From positions 62,001 through 126,000 of the forward strand of contig NZ_JBPSEH010000003.1 of the NCBI RefSeq assembly GCF_051488685.1: a stretch of 64,000 nucleotides of DNA, written 5' to 3'. Shown piece after piece: positions 61,001 through 64,000 of this stretch (position 1 is the first letter of the stretch; the number at the start of each line of letters is the position of its first letter). The position numbers and the translations under genes are program-made. Source of the stretch: Melioribacter sp051488685 (GTDB lineage: Bacteria > Bacteroidota > Ignavibacteria > Ignavibacteriales > Melioribacteraceae). The notes beneath the pieces were generated by a model. The model was not told the DNA's origin. It made no database searches and saw only the letters and a program-made list of their open reading frames with translations.

Positions 61001-61271
61001 CTGCCTGCACAATCACAGCAACACCATCAACATAAGTATGATTTGTCCCCTTAGGCCATACACCACTTCTATTTGGTTCATTTAACCAATCTGCAATCTC
61101 ACCAAAATTATAATAAACTGTAGCGGCAAGATTACCATCCATATAACCTTTTCTTGTTTGATTGTGGTCCCCTTTATTTTTATCTACAACCACTTGTGCG
61201 TTCAATTCATACATGAATATCACTGTCATAAAAAAACTCAAATAAAAACAAATACTTTTTATCGAAGTCAC
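58029..61271 (-). CDS. Large secreted protein with Ca-binding-like repeats and Fn3-like domain
   Basis: The 1080-residue protein has a signal peptide (about 1-26), an aromatic-rich N-terminal part, and two acidic Asp/Asn-rich blocks resembling calcium-binding thrombospondin-3 or EF-hand-like loops: DDRKDNDLDGLTDE near residue 305 and DRNSNGVWDKDEALNDD with following Gly-Asp-Glu repeats at about 370-425. An Fn3-like domain at about 535-600 (KPIVKVIPGDKKVILYWDD) and a C-terminal beta domain ending YGVYVYHVDAPG then KFAVIK recall T9SS sorting domains. No SusD features. It lies between the TonB receptor and the PorV-like gene, so it is probably a surface partner of the receptor. No catalytic motif seen. 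Confidence 0.8.
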   Translation of the reverse strand: MTSIKSICFYLSFFMTVIFMYELNAQVVVDKNKGDHNQTRKGYMDGNLAATVYYNFGEIADWLNEPNRSGVWPKGTNHTYVDGVAVIVQAETFDPAGNVIHPLETNYYEFTRYDPSTGITYGWWPLPGYAAPYSEIPARSDVPSSWPTKWPDRPSDWNGLWNGFFGKGVKNADVETYFVFDDNEDREYIIKNNFRPDKDDPERGGLGMQVKARGFQWSQVLAEDVIFWYYEITNMSTTDYEKVLFAQYIDWGIGGHDNSSNNAGDYDDLLDISYAWSTVPTGSPGNWSPVGMAGYAFLESPGISDDRKDNDLDGLTDEMRNNIANRFISSPSEDPYILDPGRDTTNFKIFYGRSWKPHWDADENSNWRGFDDRNSNGVWDKDEALNDDVGTDGIGPFDEGYKGPDDDGTEGNGKPDQGEPNFGILDKDESDQLGLTGFAIFPVHKYELDRDEENWTVLSGLPTPHGQSLVGVNLANYFSSYLFHMWGREKYSVEAGEVKETGETQRFSMALIFGIDKDDLFRRKKTVQQIYNASYRFAKPPEKPIVKVIPGDKKVILYWDDRAEKTFDAFYQKYNFEGYRIYRATDPNFIESKTITDAYGKATFRKPIAQFDLVDDVKGLHPIDVNGAHFYLGDDTGLRHSYIDSTVQNGQTYYYAVAAYDQGYTTTTIEGTFEGIPPSETTTIIKRDINGNITTDVNTAVVVPRPPAAGYIPPEVTNYFSSGPSSGNLKIEILDPDSIKDNHTYRIEFVEDSKYNNEAFPVYRLIDYTTIDTLINVKMDKNVVTSNVIDGFSFTLNNDNIVTIDYEKSGWKKGNSNYIVQLGFDSRFAPAYISKRVDYPADFEIELTEPGMGDLSFPATSFSKPIKSNIIVRNVTEGKNYQFIFRDVNQDEIFNEGDAIFIILGDSAGKPATSFSDLHVTWSVTLIKDTTISESNQIPPKYGDIFKLITKKPFRNGEYFEFTLKGPQFDKQKAINDLDKIAVVPNPYVGAASWEPATVEVGRGDRLIYFINLPKQCTIRIYTISGKHVKTIEHNSNIDDGQEAWNLITKDGMSLSYGVYVYHVDAPGIGEKIDKFAVIK

Positions 61272-61284
61272 TGCTTCCTCCTAC

Positions 61285-63975
61285 TTAAAAGCTTATTGAT
61301 GTACCAATAATAATTTGACGAGGTGATGAATAGAAGTCGGGGCGTTTAAAAAATTCCTCTAAGGTATTTACTCCACGTGGCTTTTCCTGAGCACGAGTTA
61401 ATTCTAATGTGTATCCTGCACGTCCTGTATCGGTAAAGACTTCTATTTCGTTTGCAGTATCAAACAAATTATAAACTTTGATATAAAATGATAATTGCTT
61501 ATTAAACAATGTAATATATTTAGTGAGATATAAATCGACATTAAATGTGGTTGGACGATTTTCACTATTCTCAAGACCTGTTCTCTGATTCTGAAATGAT
61601 GGAGTATATGGTAGTCCTGAACCTATTTTACCAATTAAACTTGCAATAATATCGCCAGGCTTCCCAGCAGTTACAGTAAAATTCAGCGAATGTCTTTGAT
61701 CCCAATTAAGCGGTACAAGTTGTTTATTAGCTTCAATCGGAGGATTTGCCTGAGCTTTATTAAATGCATCGTTAGGGTCCGAGGCATTCCCTTTAGCTAC
61801 TTGATAAGTATAATCAAGAGTAGCACCTATACCACTTCTAAAGCGTTTTTCAAACGAAATCGTAATTCCTTTAACCGCTCCATAATCCCTATTAATTAAC
61901 TTACTGAATTTTTTGAATTCGTTTTTTATATGAATTTCTGTACCAAGCAAATTACGGATGTCTTTATAGTAACCTGTAAGTGTAATGCCGAAGTCTGTGG
62001 CTAGTTCTTGTTGCAAACCAATTTCATACATAACTGTTTGTTGAGCATCAAGATCAGCATTTCCAATTGTGTTGCCAATATTTTCCGGGAAATTACCAGT
62101 CAATGGTATTCTAAAATTAGGATTACGATAAAGATACTCAAAAGGTGGTATCTGAAAAAAATGCCCATACGAAATGTGAATTGCTCCTCTATCTGTAATA
62201 GGATAAGAGATACCTATTCTTGGACTTATCTGATATTTCGATTTTGCTTTCTCCAACAAGGAATCAGGATATGGTGGGTGAAGTTGATCGAGTAATGAGA
62301 TTTTATTCGCATCTTTCAGATAATATCCATCTGGTTCAAAATAATCGAATCTAATTCCTACATTGACAACAAGGTAATCCAATTCAATTTTGTCTTGAAT
62401 GTAAGAAGCAAATTGAAAAGGATTGTTTTTGTAAGTGTTATAATTGAAAGAGCCTGGTTCAGGAAGTCTTGGTTTATAACCGTTCGATGCATCAATAATA
62501 ATTTGAAAATCTTTATAGTCTATTTCATGATATTTAAATTCAGCACCAGTTTTTAATTGATGAATATTATTTACCTGCCATGTAAAATCAATTTTACCAG
62601 AATAGGTAGTAGTTGTATGATAAAAATGCCAATTTTGTGTTCCCCCTGTTAAAAAAGCATTGCCACTTACATCTTGCATTCTTTCTGGTTTTACATACCT
62701 TGAGTCTAAAGGGTCTTCATAAACATATTGCTTGAATTTTGTATTAAAAGCTGAAGCTAATAAATCGATAAAAGCAGAGTTGCTTAGAATATAAGTATAA
62801 CTCAAACTTGTCAAAAAGCTTTCCTGAAATTTTTTATAATCTCCATCTGGATTTAATTTGAACAAATGATCGTAGTCTTTATACTCATTATTTTGATAGA
62901 GCATATTTAATATTAGCCCTTTCCCTCCTCCATCTATATTAAACGACAACTTCCCTTGAAGAGTGTAACGTTTATTAAAATTCATGGGCACATATTTATT
63001 ATCGCCCGTAGCACCTATATACCATTGGGAAGGATCATTAGCAGAAAAGTTAGAAGAATCTGAGGGATTAAACATTCTTTTTCCATAAAGGTATCCATCA
63101 TTATAAATGTATCTTCCGGAAATAAAAAATTTAATAAAGTTATTTAACCCCGGTATAGGTCCACTTAGATTACCCTGGAAATTATATCCATCTGAAAGAG
63201 ATAAGTGAGAAATATTATCATATAAACTTTTTCTTGTAGTAAAATAATCACCTGAATAGACCGAAATATCACCCTCAATTTTATCGCTGGCTATTTTAGT
63301 TATTTGGTTTACGACACCAGATAATGCCTCGCCATACTCAGCGTTAAAAGTTCCTGTTAACACCTGAAGTTCTTGAATACTATTGACTTCTGCTGCCAAA
63401 GCAGAGGCTCCTGAATATGCATCGTTAACTGCAACGCCGTCAATAAGATATTTAACTTCATTAGCTCTTCCACCTCTGAAATGACCATTCACAACTCCCG
63501 CTTGTAAATTTATTACTGCGTGAATATCTTCTAAAGGGAGCATGGCTATTTGTTCTCCACTAACTTTTGCCTCGGTGGAGGTGAGGTCTTTTTGTACAAT
63601 TGGTTTTTGTGCCGTAACAACAATATCGTTAATTGTTACAGCTTCTTCCTGCATTGTAATATCAATTCTTGTAGTCTGATCAACAGAGACTCTGATATTT
63701 TTTATAGTTACTGTTGTATATCCTACTAATGATGCTTTTATTTCATAAATACCTGGCGGAATATTGATTATAAAATAATTGCCTTCTACGTCCGAAGCAG
63801 CACCCATCGTTGTACCTAAAATAACTACATTTACGCCAATTAAAGGCTCGCCCGTCTTGGCATCTGTAATTTTTCCAGCTATTTTACCAGTAGTTCCTGC
63901 ATGGGTAGAGTTAGACCCAAATATTAATGCTGCTAAAATGATTAGAATAAAAAATTTTCGATTACGAGTGAACAT
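61285..63975 (-). CDS. TonB-dependent receptor with carboxypeptidase-regulatory-like N-terminal domain
   Basis: The 896-residue outer-membrane receptor has a signal peptide (about 1-27), a CarboxypepD_reg-like domain (GKIAGKITDAKTGEPLIGVNVV, NYFIINIPPGIYEIKASLVGY) to about residue 115, a plug domain (EAVTINDIVVTAQKP, GGRANEVKYLIDGVAVND, VLTGTFNAEYGEALSGVVNQ) and a C-terminal beta barrel ending PRQIIIGTSISF. This is the SusC-like architecture without an accompanying SusD. It is the first gene of the operon and 13 bases upstream of the 1080-residue secreted protein. It is likely the outer-membrane gate for the mannose-containing glycan. Confidence 0.96.
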   Translation of the reverse strand: MFTRNRKFFILIILAALIFGSNSTHAGTTGKIAGKITDAKTGEPLIGVNVVILGTTMGAASDVEGNYFIINIPPGIYEIKASLVGYTTVTIKNIRVSVDQTTRIDITMQEEAVTINDIVVTAQKPIVQKDLTSTEAKVSGEQIAMLPLEDIHAVINLQAGVVNGHFRGGRANEVKYLIDGVAVNDAYSGASALAAEVNSIQELQVLTGTFNAEYGEALSGVVNQITKIASDKIEGDISVYSGDYFTTRKSLYDNISHLSLSDGYNFQGNLSGPIPGLNNFIKFFISGRYIYNDGYLYGKRMFNPSDSSNFSANDPSQWYIGATGDNKYVPMNFNKRYTLQGKLSFNIDGGGKGLILNMLYQNNEYKDYDHLFKLNPDGDYKKFQESFLTSLSYTYILSNSAFIDLLASAFNTKFKQYVYEDPLDSRYVKPERMQDVSGNAFLTGGTQNWHFYHTTTTYSGKIDFTWQVNNIHQLKTGAEFKYHEIDYKDFQIIIDASNGYKPRLPEPGSFNYNTYKNNPFQFASYIQDKIELDYLVVNVGIRFDYFEPDGYYLKDANKISLLDQLHPPYPDSLLEKAKSKYQISPRIGISYPITDRGAIHISYGHFFQIPPFEYLYRNPNFRIPLTGNFPENIGNTIGNADLDAQQTVMYEIGLQQELATDFGITLTGYYKDIRNLLGTEIHIKNEFKKFSKLINRDYGAVKGITISFEKRFRSGIGATLDYTYQVAKGNASDPNDAFNKAQANPPIEANKQLVPLNWDQRHSLNFTVTAGKPGDIIASLIGKIGSGLPYTPSFQNQRTGLENSENRPTTFNVDLYLTKYITLFNKQLSFYIKVYNLFDTANEIEVFTDTGRAGYTLELTRAQEKPRGVNTLEEFFKRPDFYSSPRQIIIGTSISF

Positions 63976-64000
63976 TAATTCACCTGCTTTTTTTTCTTAA

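Noticed and set aside
58029..61271. SusD-like glycan-binding protein next to the receptor
   Set aside because: The 1080-residue protein lacks a lipobox, the SusD TPR-like helical layout and the usual size of about 500-600 residues, so SusD is not supported.

Overview
The window looks like chromosome from a member of the Bacteroidetes/Chlorobi/Ignavibacteria assemblage, most likely an Ignavibacteria-type organism (Melioribacter-like). This is inferred from gene content only: a type IX secretion C-terminal sorting domain, a PorV/PorQ-family outer-membrane protein, a TonB-dependent receptor with an N-terminal carboxypeptidase-regulatory-like domain but no SusD partner, a complete menaquinone operon and generally AT-rich DNA. 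No tRNA, rRNA, CRISPR array, transposase or integrase was seen, and no gene-free stretch exceeds about 290 bases.

Region 1 (1-20.9 kb) is mainly housekeeping. It holds the end of a YciO/Sua5-family gene, a DUF192 protein, a secreted GHL10-type glycosidase-like protein, aroB-aroK, a small outer-membrane barrel, a large membrane-anchored parvulin-type foldase, and a small membrane protein paired with a long sodium:solute symporter. A minus-strand run follows, hrcA-grpE-dnaJ-comEA-like-unknown-PilM-like-rsmD-coaD, and then a plus-strand run, purM, a TatD/radical-SAM fusion, dacB (PBP4) and prmA.

Region 2 (20.4-29.6 kb) is a menaquinone block: a divergent MarR regulator, then menF-D-H-B-A-C-E with overlaps or very short gaps, closed by a convergent hotdog thioesterase that could supply the DHNA-CoA hydrolase step. 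MenG is not in the window. A 13-bp inverted repeat just upstream of menF is a candidate operator.

Region 3 (29.6-39.8 kb) is mixed: a secreted YwqK/MORN-variant repeat protein, gmhA, a small cysteine-rich protein, a membrane protein of unknown function, an OPT-family transporter followed by an exported oligoendopeptidase F (a plausible peptide-use pair), a class V aminotransferase-fold enzyme, two small unknown proteins and a phosphomannomutase/phosphoglucomutase.

Region 4 (39.9-64 kb) is the most interesting part. It is one uninterrupted minus-strand series running from a TonB-dependent receptor through a large secreted Ca-motif protein, a PorV/PorQ-family barrel, a SurA-like foldase, a complete ABC sugar importer, two GH130 mannoside phosphorylase-family proteins, two six-hairpin (alpha/alpha)6 proteins (one split by an apparent frameshift), a GH2 beta-mannosidase, a LamG/T9SS-tagged secreted protein and the MalK-type ATPase. 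Gaps are a few to a few tens of bases. It is noticeably more AT-rich than the rest. The working model is capture and outer-membrane import of a mannose-containing glycan, ABC uptake across the inner membrane, then hydrolysis by GH2 and phosphorolysis by GH130 to mannose-1-phosphate. The phosphomannomutase about 100 bp downstream could channel that product to mannose-6-phosphate. The glycan identity is inferred, not shown.
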